In this document: positions 37,601 through 46,678 of the stretch, one piece after another
Position numbering within the stretch: the stretch's first letter is position 1
Layout: each line of letters starts with the position of its first letter
The notes under the pieces: generated by a model
The model's database searches: none
Told to the model about the DNA's origin: nothing
What the model saw: the letters and a program-made list of their open reading frames with translations, nothing else
Translations under genes and position numbers: made by a program
Source of the DNA: Cytophagaceae bacterium
Lineage (GTDB): Bacteria > Bacteroidota > Bacteroidia > Cytophagales > Cytophagaceae
Reading direction: 5' to 3'
Assembly: GCA_029237685.1 (NCBI GenBank)
Contig: JAQZBV010000001.1
Location: 33,851 to 97,850 of the forward strand
DNA length: 64,000 nt

Positions 37601-39008
37601 GCAACGCATCCAGAGCAGCGGCGACACCCTGCTCATCAATAACTACGAAGAGTGGGTGGATTTGAAAGAGGACATGGGTGTAGCGGTGTCGATGTCACCG
37701 GCGCAGCGCAAAGCCGATGGAATTGACCTGGATAAACTGGAAGCGCAAATCGAGAGCTACGAAAAGAAACTGAGCAAAAGCTCGGACTTGTTCGCGAAGA
37801 ACTTCGCCACACAAAAAATCGAAGGTTGGGTTTCTTTGAAAAAAGTATTGAATAAAAACGAAGTGGCCATCGAAGTGGTTCCTTTCCGTGTGTTCGATAA
37901 AAAATTCAACGATACTACCATCTGGTACGCGGTGATGGCCGTGTCCGCCACCACGAAGAAGCATCCGGAATTCATTGTGATGAAAGACGGCTTGCGCATG
38001 AATACCAAAGGCATCAGTTATTACAGAAACTGTATCCGCTATGAAATCACTGATGAACGCTCGTATGATTCTTATTGGAAAACGATCAAGCCCTTGGTGA
38101 AAGACGATAAAATGACGGTGTACTTCTCCGGTGACGGTATTTACAACCAGTTGAATCTGGAGACCTTGAAAACGCCGGAAGGTAATTTCCTGCTGACACA
38201 GAACAACATCGTATTGATCAGCAGTACACGCGATTTGATCGAAAGCAGAGGCTTGAAATCAAAGAACAAATCGAAAACACCGGTCGAGAAAAAAGTAGAC
38301 AACGCGGTGCTATTAGGCAATCCATTGTATTACACGGCTGCCGATACCAAAACACATTCGATTTCACAATTGCCAGGTGCCGAAACAGAAGTCTTGCAAG
38401 TGGACGCGATTCTGAAATCGTCTAACCGTCGAGTGACTACTTACCTGGGTGCAGAGGCTACAGAAGGGCAGTTGAAGAAAGTATTCAACCCGGGAGTCTT
38501 CCACATTGCGACGCACGGATTCTTCCTTCAAAATGAAGAAAACGAAGAAGAGGGATTAGAAGATTTCTCAGACAAAGCCACAGAGAATCCTTTGCTGCGG
38601 TCAGGCTTATTGTTGAAGAACGGAGGACAGTTGTTGCAAAACGAACATGTGTTTGCCTTCAATAAAGAAGACGGCATTCTCACCGCTTACGAAGCGATGA
38701 ACCTGAACTTTGACCAAACGGAATTGGTCGTGCTGAGCGCCTGTGAAACCGGTTTGGGAGAAGTGCAATTGGGGGAAGGCGTATTTGGTTTGCAACGTTC
38801 GTTCTTAGTGGCCGGATCCAAATCGGTCGTGATGAGTTTGTTTAAAGTATCCGATCAGGTAACGGCAGAGTTGATGTCCTCGTTCTATAAAAAATGGATG
38901 GACACCGGCGACAAGCGTGGCTCCTTTACCGCAGCGAAAGTAGAGATCATGAACAAATACAACAACCCGCATTATTGGGGAGCGTTCATTATGATTGGAG
39001 CGAATTAG
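34590..39008 (+). CDS. Exported TPR-repeat protein with C-terminal CHAT (caspase-like) domain
   Basis: ATG 34590 overlaps the PorP/SprF stop and starts a signal-like segment (KIKEIVVCILISLCFSVSLS, cut near SAK); starts farther upstream lack support. 1472 residues. About 40-1000 consist of TPR-type helical pairs (for example KIKFGPTSIDYAIALDRYAD and DQAEKAIKKVVDINVTHFGE). After a helical linker, the CHAT domain (about 1180-1470) has the clan-CD dyad: His1309 in FHIATHGFF and Cys1385 in VVLSACETGLGEVQLGEGVF, ending with FTAAKVEIMNKYNNPHYWGA. CHAT proteins are caspase/separase-like cysteine peptidases. Export plus coupling to PorP/SprF suggests processing or quality control of T9SS cargo in the periplasm; that is inference. 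Confidence 0.9.
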   Translation: MAYNNILHAQGLKIKEIVVCILISLCFSVSLSAKPDPAAKTKADQQKILLLDQYYRSGNYNFGLTRVKEFSRTFSKRYPANSLYRVSLKAYAASFSLAVSKVEDYYRYLGEAEKEFAQGDKTDLSAYILAANALAEAYASTGNQIKAQEIYAEVLNSSIFLKEQHTNPYALEVAYGSVLAQFRQGYYNAAQKNVARYLSPAFLRTGAYDSIPHKDGTLYYGKVKQKDLLLRRKQYAQLVLLKAEIFRENGLIDSALHVLNQSETWIKKNLKYQEGLLAQTYLLKGQLYNVKDDLKEEEKALSKALGASQKFYKQHSPVAAAIQRELIRNLVEQGRPEEATVRNNNLDVQVLGYYGKNSLAYENNKLIDVEREIYNAEWKRAARHLEDYLHNEEVLPPYHKQRADALIKIVDAYINTNEIDKAEASLLKAVDIYEKLNGKQAPVYHLTLLKLAAFYTEYSDKFKEAESIYNYSFDSVLNVSISHYSVYYNQHKYGEAHLMEVLERYDKAAALYNDITEDAKIKFGPTSIDYAIALDRYADFEVTIGNYLEADQKLKEARLIFEKNIQRRHIQDQAHLLQTLGRFLIVQGLYEEASTVFNKERRLLKRSFFEETDIYAAQEDVFLLNIYLGKYQQTEGALNDIIAMREKRFGPEHKSLINPLCYLAYLKIVTGQYAEAETHVDRSLAIAYKLFGENSIKYAEVLVYKKMLYTAIGDYDQAEKAIKKVVDINVTHFGENHIKVAKYMHELALAKHYSQVDAKKTLVSNFSADNNKGTTRSVGAVSTKKEKKADAPKLNTSANSETLFNKSLEILKEELGENNPEYAVALENAAVFYLNTDKVDVAVDYIKQAKAIWVKVLGDNNFYSARIDYMTGNILTVQGNYAEALKSYERSRDAFKDLFDENHPDYLEAQGKCAQVYYILGDVKHAIESSEETVDKSLVYLDKIFPSLSERGKANYWVKVKTHFEFYNTLAFTQHEQHPDMVGRVYDITLKTKAILLSSSLKMKQRIQSSGDTLLINNYEEWVDLKEDMGVAVSMSPAQRKADGIDLDKLEAQIESYEKKLSKSSDLFAKNFATQKIEGWVSLKKVLNKNEVAIEVVPFRVFDKKFNDTTIWYAVMAVSATTKKHPEFIVMKDGLRMNTKGISYYRNCIRYEITDERSYDSYWKTIKPLVKDDKMTVYFSGDGIYNQLNLETLKTPEGNFLLTQNNIVLISSTRDLIESRGLKSKNKSKTPVEKKVDNAVLLGNPLYYTAADTKTHSISQLPGAETEVLQVDAILKSSNRRVTTYLGAEATEGQLKKVFNPGVFHIATHGFFLQNEENEEEGLEDFSDKATENPLLRSGLLLKNGGQLLQNEHVFAFNKEDGILTAYEAMNLNFDQTELVVLSACETGLGEVQLGEGVFGLQRSFLVAGSKSVVMSLFKVSDQVTAELMSSFYKKWMDTGDKRGSFTAAKVEIMNKYNNPHYWGAFIMIGAN

Positions 39009-39020
39009 TTATTCATATTA

Positions 39021-39062
39021 AAGCCGGGTAAAGAGAGATCACGGTTACTCTTTACCCGGCTT
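39021..39062 (+). terminator. Intrinsic terminator of the PorP/CHAT operon
   Basis: AAGCCGGGTAAAGAG (39021-39035) pairs with CTCTTTACCCGGCTT (39048-39062) and is followed by AATTTTAAT. Confidence 0.92.
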
Positions 39063-39088
39063 AATTTTAATCTTTAAATAATAAGCAG

Positions 39089-40636
39089 ATGAAAAAAATC
39101 TACCCCATCCTTTTAGTTGTTCTTGTAGCGTTTACAAATGTTTCACTAGCCGGTGCGCAAACATTAAATGCCGTTTGGGCGAAAAGCGCAGGCGCGGAAG
39201 AAAATTTCAATAAATTAAAAGCCGGCACCGAAGGCACATTTTACGCCATCAATATGAATGGCAACTATTTGGCGAAGTACAATGCATCAGGAACAGAGCT
39301 ATGGTCTAAGTCCGCAAGCAGTGGACTCGCTGTTAAAAGTATAGCTACAGATGCTTCTAATAATGTTTATGTTACAGGCACATTTAACGAAACACTTACG
39401 TTTGGTAGCATTACATTGGAGAACACCGCTACCGGCGTTTATAATACCTGTATCGTACAATTCAATAGTGACGGCGAAGCATTATCTGCTATTGCAACAG
39501 GTGAAAGCAGCGCGGATAGTTATGCTGAATCGGCCATAGATGCCAGTGGCAATATATATCTTAGTGGCTTCAGCGATGGATCGATTAAGTTTGGCAGTAC
39601 TACACTGGATGGCGTTTACCTGGTCAAACTTGATGCAACAGGTATAGTCCAATGGACAAATACTGTGACTTCCAGCGTATATGTAAGAGGGGGACAGGTC
39701 GTACTAGATGATGAAGACAAACCCTATTTAGGTGGATATTTCAGAGGCAGCATAACGCATGGCGAATCAAGCCTATCCTCAACCGACGGATCAAATTTTT
39801 TCCTGGCGAAATACAATACAGACGGTACGCCTGCATGGGCCGCAGCGTGTGGTTCAACCGGTTCTTCCAGCGACGATGCACCAAATGAAATGGTTGCCGA
39901 CCACAATGGTAATATTTACATGGCGGGCGTTTATAGACAGGGGTTGTATGGCCTTGCTAAATTTAATAAGACAGCAAAATTTCTTTGGGATGTGACAGGC
40001 GGCGGTGGCAATCAGGCAGAAGCCAGCGATATGGCAATTGATGCAGAAGGCAATTTGTATGTCACCGGTTATTTTTATGGACTACACATTTCTTTTGGTG
40101 AAATCACGCTGGAAGATCAATACGGATTATCCAAAGATCAGGCCTTCGTTGTCAAATACAATAGTGACTTCACCGCTTTATGGGCTGGAGCCGTAGGAGC
40201 TGTAGGCGAAGACACCGGAGAAAGAGGAAGGGCTATTTGTGCAGTTGGAGATGGCGTGGTGTTTGCCGGAACTTTTGGTGGAGAAACGCTTACATTGGGT
40301 GAAACAACACTTATCAATAGCTCGAATGGCAGCGCTAACGAAACATTCCTGGCAAAAATAGGAGCTGATAATACGACAGCGATTCTTTCTCATGCTACAC
40401 ACACCAACGTAACTGCATTCCCAAATCCGACACAAGGTAAAATTCAATTCAACGGTTTACCGGAAGGTACATACCAAGTGAAATTGAACACACTCAGCGG
40501 ACAAACCATTTATCAATCGGAGATCAGCGATGTCAATGCTTCGATAGATATCATTGGTCAGCCAAAAGGCTTGTATATAGTAGAGCTAACAAACGGCAAG
40601 GACTTTTCAGGCACAGGAAAATTAATTGTAGAGTAA
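39089..40636 (+). CDS. Secreted propeller-like repeat protein with T9SS type A sorting domain
   Basis: 515 residues. Signal peptide MKKIYPILLVVLVAFTNVSL ending near AGAQ. Residues of about 25-435 contain repeated blade-like units of the SBBP/quinoprotein kind: ATDASNNVYVTGTFNETLTF, AIDASGNIYLSGFSDGSIKF, VADHNGNIYMAGVYRQG and AIDAEGNLYVTGYFYG. Each has D-x-x-G-N-x-Y-x-x-G and then F-G. The C-terminal 80 residues (VTAFPNPTQGKIQF, TYQVKLNTLSGQTIYQSEIS, PKGLYIVEL, GTGKLIVE) are a standard type A T9SS sorting domain, so the protein is exported through T9SS and cleaved or anchored. No enzymatic motif. It has its own terminator, independent of the CHAT gene. Confidence 0.88.
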   Translation: MKKIYPILLVVLVAFTNVSLAGAQTLNAVWAKSAGAEENFNKLKAGTEGTFYAINMNGNYLAKYNASGTELWSKSASSGLAVKSIATDASNNVYVTGTFNETLTFGSITLENTATGVYNTCIVQFNSDGEALSAIATGESSADSYAESAIDASGNIYLSGFSDGSIKFGSTTLDGVYLVKLDATGIVQWTNTVTSSVYVRGGQVVLDDEDKPYLGGYFRGSITHGESSLSSTDGSNFFLAKYNTDGTPAWAAACGSTGSSSDDAPNEMVADHNGNIYMAGVYRQGLYGLAKFNKTAKFLWDVTGGGGNQAEASDMAIDAEGNLYVTGYFYGLHISFGEITLEDQYGLSKDQAFVVKYNSDFTALWAGAVGAVGEDTGERGRAICAVGDGVVFAGTFGGETLTLGETTLINSSNGSANETFLAKIGADNTTAILSHATHTNVTAFPNPTQGKIQFNGLPEGTYQVKLNTLSGQTIYQSEISDVNASIDIIGQPKGLYIVELTNGKDFSGTGKLIVE

Positions 40637-40661
40637 GTCTGAATGTTGTATGCATATAATT

Positions 40662-40706
40662 TTAAACGAGTGACAAGAGGGTGTTACTTCTCTTTCACTC
40701 GTTTAA
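40662..40706 (+). terminator. Intrinsic terminator of the propeller-like protein gene
   Basis: TTAAACGAGTGA (40662-40673) pairs with TCACTCGTTTAA (40695-40706), followed by TTTTTTA. Confidence 0.88.
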
Positions 40707-40722
40707 TTTTTTACCTCACCCT

Positions 40723-40744
40723 GGTGCAAGCATTTGCTTGTGCC
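40723..40744. repeat. Imperfect hairpin GGTGCAAGCA / TGCTTGTGCC
   Basis: CAAGCA pairs with TGCTTG with flanking wobble pairs, followed by a GAGC/GCTC mini-hairpin. It looks like another intergenic repeat, seen once in the window. Confidence 0.4.
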
Positions 40745-40899
40745 TAAAGCGGCATAGAGCTTTTAGCTCGGGCTGGATGAAAATGAATGCTCTCCTGCCT
40801 GAGTGTTTAAAAACGATGTGCATGGTAACACGCAACACTAAACAACAATAATTGATCAATATCGCTTGCTTCCGTGATGTGCCTTCCATTCAATATCTC

Positions 40900-41376
40900 A
40901 TGAAGAAAAAACACCTCCTCCTCCTCCTTCCACTGCTCCTACTCTTCGTTCGGATCCCAGTTCACAAAGTAACCTTCGGCAAAGCCTATGGTGAATGCAT
41001 GGACAGCTGTGCCATCATTTATAGTGTATCGAAATACAGAATTACAAAAGATGTATACAGCAGTGTGTTTGATTTGTATGAAGGCAGAAGATCCGGCAAA
41101 CATACTTTTATAGAAGAAGACCACGATGGAAGTTTTAATGCCTGCAAGCCCTGGGTGCCGTTGCTGATGGTCTTGGTTCCGGAAGGATTTACTGTAGGCT
41201 GTCCCGATTGCTGGGATCAAGGTAATATTCTTTTTGAGATCGAGGCCTTCGGTAAAAAGAAAACTTATAGCATCGATCCAAGTAAGATCCCCTTTTATTT
41301 TTACGATTTGGAAGCCGTGATCAGCTTTCATGAAAGGAAGTGTGAAGAACAGCTGAATGTTTTCAAAAAGCAGTAG
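40900..41376 (+). CDS. Hypothetical secreted or membrane-anchored protein
   Basis: ATG 40900 (MKKKHLLLLLPLLLLFVRIP) is chosen because it starts with K-K-K and a leucine-rich segment; the frame upstream (from 40852) lacks a good start. 158 residues. The leader could be an uncleaved anchor. The remainder contains five cysteines in two clusters (GECMDSCA and VGCPDCW), suggesting disulfides or metal binding, and LLMVLVPEGFTVGCPDCWDQ followed by FEIEAFGKKKTYSIDPSKIP. No family was recognised. It is a single gene between terminators. Confidence 0.6.
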   Translation: MKKKHLLLLLPLLLLFVRIPVHKVTFGKAYGECMDSCAIIYSVSKYRITKDVYSSVFDLYEGRRSGKHTFIEEDHDGSFNACKPWVPLLMVLVPEGFTVGCPDCWDQGNILFEIEAFGKKKTYSIDPSKIPFYFYDLEAVISFHERKCEEQLNVFKKQ

Positions 41377-41509
41377 CACAGTTGAAAACGCTCCAGAAAA
41401 TAATTTCATAAATTGCTCTCGCCATTGTATCTTTTGAGAATTCCGGCATTATGAAAACAAGAAACCTCTCATGAAACTGAGGATGTAAAAAGAAATAAAC
41501 CCGATCAAC

Positions 41510-43472
41510 ATGAGCACTATCCGACTTCTAGCATGCTTGCTTTTTTTCTCCACCGCTTCCTTCGGACAACAAACAAATCTCTTCCCCGTGTATCCCGGTG
41601 GCAAAGCAGGATACATCAACGAGCAAGGTAAAATTGTGATTGAACCGCAATTTCTGGCCGCCTATAAATTTTCAGAGGGCCTGGCAGTTGTGCGCATTGC
41701 CGGTACTTATGGCTATATCAATGAATCAGGCAAAGTGGTCATTCCCGCGGAATATGATTTTGCTTTGCCTTTTAGTGAAGGTTTGGCAATTGTGTACAAG
41801 GAAGCGAAGCCTTTTTTCATTAATGCCTTAGGCCAAAAAGTCTTTGACCACGAATAAGGAATTAATTTCTTTTGAAAAGGGAAGAGCCAAGGTCCTGACG
41901 CGTTCGGAAGCGTACGGCTATATAGACACGAAGGGTAAACTTCTTATCGATACCTTATACAACTACATCGGTCCTTTTGTGAATGGCTTGGCAGTAGTAA
42001 AGGGCATTCACGATCAGCCTTATACTAATGAGGAAGAAGGTTTAGTGGAAAGGCACGAAGTAGGTGTGATTGACAGTCTGGGAAAATGGATTGTTCCCTA
42101 CGGGCAGTTTGAAGACATCACAGATTTTGAAGCCGGCTATGCAGAAGCGATTGTGTTGGAAGACGATTCCATCACGGACAGAGAGCAGGGCCATTTACAA
42201 GCCATTCTGGACCGCAACGGAAAAACTGTATGGCAGCAGCGGTACAGGTCATGGTATTGCATCGGCGGCAATGTACACGATGGGATGGTCAAAGTGTATT
42301 TAAGCATTAAAAAAGATCAAGACTACAGTTCAGAAAACTCTTACGAAGGCTTTATAAATTTAAAGGGAGAGCGTATCATAGACGACACCCTGCATAAAAG
42401 CGCAGAAGATTTTTCAAACAACAGAGCCTTTGTACAAGCAGCAGACGATAGCTATTCCATCATCGATACAAAAGGCCATAAAGTCGGAAGCGCCACCTAT
42501 GACGACATCATACCACCAGGATTCCACAAGGGCAGCGCTTTTGTAGAAGTAGACGGCTTGTGGGGACTCATCGATACAAATGCACAATACATTATTGCTC
42601 CAAGCTATGAAGAGGTACAAGTAGAAACCGCTTACAAGGATTATTTTTTCTTTGGTGTGAAAGATACACTCCGTGGAGAAACGGAATACGGGGACGACTA
42701 TTTTTTGTATGGTGTAGCTGGCATGGACGGCAAGGTAAAAATTAAGCCGATCATACAAGATTTTAATCCCCTTGGTTTTGTCAATGGCTTATTACCCTGT
42801 GTCATCAAAGATAAGGATTGCTATATCAATGCGGAAGGCACTATTGTTTGGGAAGAAGACAGAAAGAAGAATAAAGGAAACGAACTCCGGACAACTAATG
42901 TTACTACGATGCAGCGTGCTTATTTCTATGCGAGTTCCCAACCGCATAAATCAGATATCGGAGGATTCGGGAGTTCGAGCAATTGGCCAAAAGCCATAAA
43001 CAAGAAAAACCATTTTGCACCCAAGCGCTTAAGTGTATGGGTAGATGCCAACAATGCCGATACGCTGTATGAAACCTACAAGGCTTACACCGTATATGTT
43101 GCCAATAGAACTTCCCGTAAGCAAGAATTCGACGCCTCCGACAGCCGCCTGGAGATGTGGGTGCAAGCCTTAGACAAAAACGGCCAGTGGCGTGACATTG
43201 AATACATCCCACGGAGTTGGTGCGGCAATAGTTATCATATCCTGACCTTGCCAAAGAAAACTTACTGGGAGTTTATGACGCCGGTTTACGAAGGAGATTT
43301 CAAAACCAAATTGCGTATCGCACTGAGTCACAAAGATCCGAAGAGCAAAGAAAACGAGAATAAACAAATTACAATTTACAGCAACACCTACGAGGGTTCC
43401 GTCAACCCCGGACAGTTTTGGAGAAAAGAAGGACATGTTCCTAATAATATTATGGATCCTTATAATGAATAA
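41510..43472 (+). pseudogene. WG-repeat protein gene with a +1 frameshift near 41855
   Basis: The first frame (41510-41857) starts MSTIRLLACLLFFSTASFGQ, a clear signal peptide, and runs through WG units (AGYINEQGKIVIEPQFLAAY; YGYINESGKVVIPAEYDFAL) to LGQKVFDHE and a stop. The same repeat pattern resumes in another frame immediately (ELISFEKGRAKVLTRSEAYG, YIDTKGKLLI; frame open to 43472). One missing base in GAATAAGGAATTA would restore a continuous protein of about 650 residues. The second half has more WG units (for example GLIDTNAQYIIAPSYEEVQ) and a C-terminal domain without repeats (YKAYTVYVANRTSRKQEFDA). It could be a sequencing error, a true pseudogene or two coupled genes with a TTG start. 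WG repeats mediate protein contacts. Confidence 0.75.
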
Positions 43473-43528
43473 GTTGCGCTTGTGGTGTCCTATTTGCATT
43501 CTTAACATACTATCCTAAAAATATGGTT

Positions 43529-43924
43529 ATGAAAACATCCACCACAATCTTCACCTTCCTTCTTTTCTTTCTCATAAACCTGCCAACCTTTGCGCAGCAC
43601 AGCGAAAAGCAATTGGTAGGCAGTTGGAAGCATTACGATGTGGTAGACAGACTCGGTGCGCATGTGACCATAGACCTGAAACCCTTTGACCTCACTTTGA
43701 GAAAGGATCACCGCTTTGTGATGACGGGTCAGGGCATGGTTTCTAAAGGTTCCTGGTTCTTGAAGAAAGGAGTACTGGAATTGAACATTGAACCTACGTA
43801 CGACAGAAATGCACGCACACAAAAACTCTATGTCGAAAAATTGACCAACGAAACCTTAACGGTAGAAATAAAAGATTTTGAAGTGACGGGCGGATTGATC
43901 ATTGTGATGCATAGAATGAAATAA
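43529..43924 (+). CDS. Small secreted lipocalin-like protein
   Basis: Two in-frame ATGs lie at 43523 and 43529; the second gives MKTSTTIFTFLLFFLINLPT, a good signal peptide cut near FAQ. 131 residues. The start of the mature chain (SEKQLVGSWKHYDVVDRLGA) has the G-x-W of lipocalin-like domains, followed by alternating beta-strands (LTLRKDHRFVMTGQGMVSKG, SWFLKKGVLELNIE). The fold is suggested by this pattern only; the ligand is unknown. It lies 56 bp after the WG-repeat gene and could be cotranscribed. Confidence 0.65.
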   Translation: MKTSTTIFTFLLFFLINLPTFAQHSEKQLVGSWKHYDVVDRLGAHVTIDLKPFDLTLRKDHRFVMTGQGMVSKGSWFLKKGVLELNIEPTYDRNARTQKLYVEKLTNETLTVEIKDFEVTGGLIIVMHRMK

Positions 43925-44245
43925 GAAATCCCTTGGCGCCAGCGTCTCGCCTTGATAAACATTAAGGGGATAAATTACCAACTGATTTTTTAATGTTTTC
44001 GTAGTGAGGAAAGCTTCTTTATAACTTAATATTTTTACAGATTGTCGCATCTTTGATTGGGACGATTGCCCACGGTGAGATCTGAAAATTAGAAAAAAAG
44101 CACATCATTGTATCCCGGCTTTACAGAAAATAGAATGGCGTGCTTTCTTTGCGGTAAAGAATTCATGCAGCATTCAAAAAGGATCGTGGAAAAACTTATC
44201 TTTAGGATTCAATCGTCGATGATTGACTTCTTATTATTGCCTGCC
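43925..44245. other. Non-coding gap before the NHL-repeat gene
   Basis: About 320 bases. The open frame extends upstream of ATG 44246 but its residues do not look like protein (MYPGFTENRMACFLCGK). No terminator or promoter motif could be singled out. Confidence 0.45.
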
Positions 44246-46267
44246 ATGACAAAAAAAATCTTATTCAGTTTTTTTATTCTATTGATGTCTGCAAAACTGT
44301 TTGCTCAATTTGAATATGTATACAAAGATGAGATCGGTTCTGACAAACTGGGATTGATACAATTCAATGCTCCGTCTGGAATAGCCGTTGATGGGGCGGG
44401 TAATGTCTTCGTTGTCGACAAAGACAACCAGCGCATTCAGAAGTTCAGCAGTGCGGGTGTATTTATAAAGAAATGGGGCATATACGGCACTATACCTGGT
44501 GCGTTTATAAATCCGAGACATCTGGCGTTAGATGCTTTAGGTAATGTGTACGTAACGGATTATGACAACAACCGTGTGCAAAAATTTGACAACGACGGAA
44601 ATTTCCTCAGCCAATGGGGCGGCACAGGCATTGGCAACGGACAATTTTTTCTCGGTGCCTGGGGCATAGCGGTAGATGCATCGAACAATGTTTACGTGAG
44701 TGACCCGGCGAATAAACGCATTCAAAAATTTAACAGTAATGGAAATTTTATCAGAAGCTGGGGAACCTATGGCAGCGGCAATGGGCAATTTGACAACCCC
44801 GCAGGACTGACAGTAGATGCGTTAGGTGATGTGTATGTGGTAGACAGCTATAACTCCCGCATCCAAAAGTTTGACAGTACGGGCAATTACCTCACGCAAT
44901 GGGGAGCAAGCGGTTTTGGTAATGGAAACTTTTCTATGGCTGCGTCAATAGCTGTAGATGCGGCAGGCGACATTTATGTATCGGATGCGAATGACGGCAA
45001 CGTACAGAAATTTACGAAGACAGGAGTTTTTATATCGGAATGGACAATCGGAACAGCCGGCACAAACATTTATTCAGCCGTTGCCATCGACAAGGTTTCC
45101 GGGAATATTTATGTCGTGGATCAAAGCAATCGGGTGCAACAATTCACGAGTGCCATGTCACCGTTGCTGAGCTGGGGAGATGGAGGCACAGGCAACGGTC
45201 AGTTTAATTTACCTGTTCGCATGACATTGGATGCTGAAAATAATTTATTGGTCACCGATTTATTTAACAACCGCATGCAGAAGTTTGATGACGCAGGTAA
45301 TTTCCTGTACAAGTGGAGCGGCCCTGGAACCGGCGATGGACAAGTCATACATCCCTACGGCATTGCAGTAGATGCTGCAGGTAATGTATATGTCGGCTCT
45401 TCAAACAATAACATTCAGAAATTTGACAACAACTATAATCATGCTGCTACCTGGGGGCCTGCCAGTGAGCCGCCCGTCGCTCTCATCGGCCCCTGGTGCA
45501 TTGCGGTGGATGCTGCAGATCATGTGTATGTATTGGAACAAGGACCTCGCATCAACAAGTTTACCACAGACGGCACCTTATTATTTACCTGGGGAGAAGG
45601 AGGCACCGGAGACGGCCAGTTTTACCGCGCATCCGGCATAGCGATCGACAAAGAGGACAATGTATACATTACGGATACCTACAACAAACGCATACAAAAA
45701 TTCAATACAGATGGGGAGTTCCTTTTAAAATGGGGAACAAGCGGTACCGGAGACGGTGAGTTCACGGCCCCTTTTGGAATAGCAACCGATGATTTGAATA
45801 ATGTATACGTATCCGATGATTCAAACAACACCATTCAAAAATTCAGTAGTGATGGCACCTTCCTGATGAAATGGGGCAAGGCAGGCTTTAATCCCGGAGA
45901 GTTCAATGGTCCGAAAGGCATTGCAGTAAGAGGCGATGGGAATCTTGTATACGTAGGTGATTCTTACAATCAGCGTATTCAGATCTTTGAACTAAAACCT
46001 ATCACTACTGGTATTGATGGACCCACAGAAAACGCTGCCGCTTCTTTCATCTATCCTAATCCATGCAACGGCCATTTTATCTTGCGCACAACAACAGATC
46101 AGGCCACAGTAGAACTATCAGATGCCATGGGACGATTGGTGCATATTTTCCAAATACAGGCAGGAGAGAATAAAATCGCCTTGCCGTATTTGCCGAATGG
46201 AGTTTACACAGCAAAAATCATTCATCTGGGAGGAACAGAAGAGCAGCGAATTGTAATTCAGAAGTAA
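44246..46267 (+). CDS. Secreted NHL-repeat propeller protein with T9SS type A sorting domain
   Basis: ATG 44246 (MTKKILFSFFILLMSAKLFA, cut after FAQ) is preferred over an upstream start that would bury the signal peptide. 673 residues. About a dozen NHL units fill residues 30-590, each with G-I-A-V-D, N-V-Y-V-x-D, N-R-I-Q-K-F and W-G (for example ALDALGNVYVTDYDNNRVQK and AIDKEDNVYITDTYNKRIQK). They would give two six-bladed propellers. The last 80 residues (ASFIYPNPCNGHFIL, TVELSDAMGRLVHIFQIQAG, LPNGVYTAKI) are a type A T9SS domain. Probable surface or secreted binding protein; no catalytic residues seen. The small gene at 46279 follows after 11 bp. Confidence 0.9.
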   Translation: MTKKILFSFFILLMSAKLFAQFEYVYKDEIGSDKLGLIQFNAPSGIAVDGAGNVFVVDKDNQRIQKFSSAGVFIKKWGIYGTIPGAFINPRHLALDALGNVYVTDYDNNRVQKFDNDGNFLSQWGGTGIGNGQFFLGAWGIAVDASNNVYVSDPANKRIQKFNSNGNFIRSWGTYGSGNGQFDNPAGLTVDALGDVYVVDSYNSRIQKFDSTGNYLTQWGASGFGNGNFSMAASIAVDAAGDIYVSDANDGNVQKFTKTGVFISEWTIGTAGTNIYSAVAIDKVSGNIYVVDQSNRVQQFTSAMSPLLSWGDGGTGNGQFNLPVRMTLDAENNLLVTDLFNNRMQKFDDAGNFLYKWSGPGTGDGQVIHPYGIAVDAAGNVYVGSSNNNIQKFDNNYNHAATWGPASEPPVALIGPWCIAVDAADHVYVLEQGPRINKFTTDGTLLFTWGEGGTGDGQFYRASGIAIDKEDNVYITDTYNKRIQKFNTDGEFLLKWGTSGTGDGEFTAPFGIATDDLNNVYVSDDSNNTIQKFSSDGTFLMKWGKAGFNPGEFNGPKGIAVRGDGNLVYVGDSYNQRIQIFELKPITTGIDGPTENAAASFIYPNPCNGHFILRTTTDQATVELSDAMGRLVHIFQIQAGENKIALPYLPNGVYTAKIIHLGGTEEQRIVIQK

Positions 46268-46278
46268 GGCTACAATAC

Positions 46279-46542
46279 ATGCGTTTAACTTTAATCATTT
46301 ACTCCATCGCCCTTACACTAGGTGCCTTAAGCTTCGGCGCAGTGACCGGACCCTGCTCCCCGCCGTTGGGACCTTTTGTGCTGGTGCCTTTGTTGTTTCT
46401 GGCTTCCACTTTTTTATTGGCCAAAGAAGTCCATGCCTGGTTAAACGGAAAGAACAATAGCGTTTTGCTTAGTATTCATGCCTTGGTGCTTTTGTCCTGC
46501 ATCGGAATTTGCCTTTGGTTTTTTTGGTCCGTTCAGCGCTAG
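46279..46542 (+). CDS. Small hypothetical membrane protein
   Basis: 87 residues with three hydrophobic segments: LTLIIYSIALTLGALSFGAV, GPFVLVPLLFLASTFLLAKE, and SIHALVLLSCIGICLWFFWS. A small loop (AWLNGKNNS) separates the last two, which makes an inner-membrane protein likely. The start lies 11 bp after the NHL gene, so the two may be cotranscribed. No family recognised. Confidence 0.65.
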   Translation: MRLTLIIYSIALTLGALSFGAVTGPCSPPLGPFVLVPLLFLASTFLLAKEVHAWLNGKNNSVLLSIHALVLLSCIGICLWFFWSVQR

Positions 46543-46678
46543 AAATCCCTTTTGTGCAGAGTGACTAAAAACAAGCTAAACTCTTTCTCCCCAAAAACGT
46601 TAAACACAAGAAATCCTTATTTTCCGCATACTCAGTTTTAGGTATTCGTAGCAAGCGGCCGTATTTTTACTCTATTTT

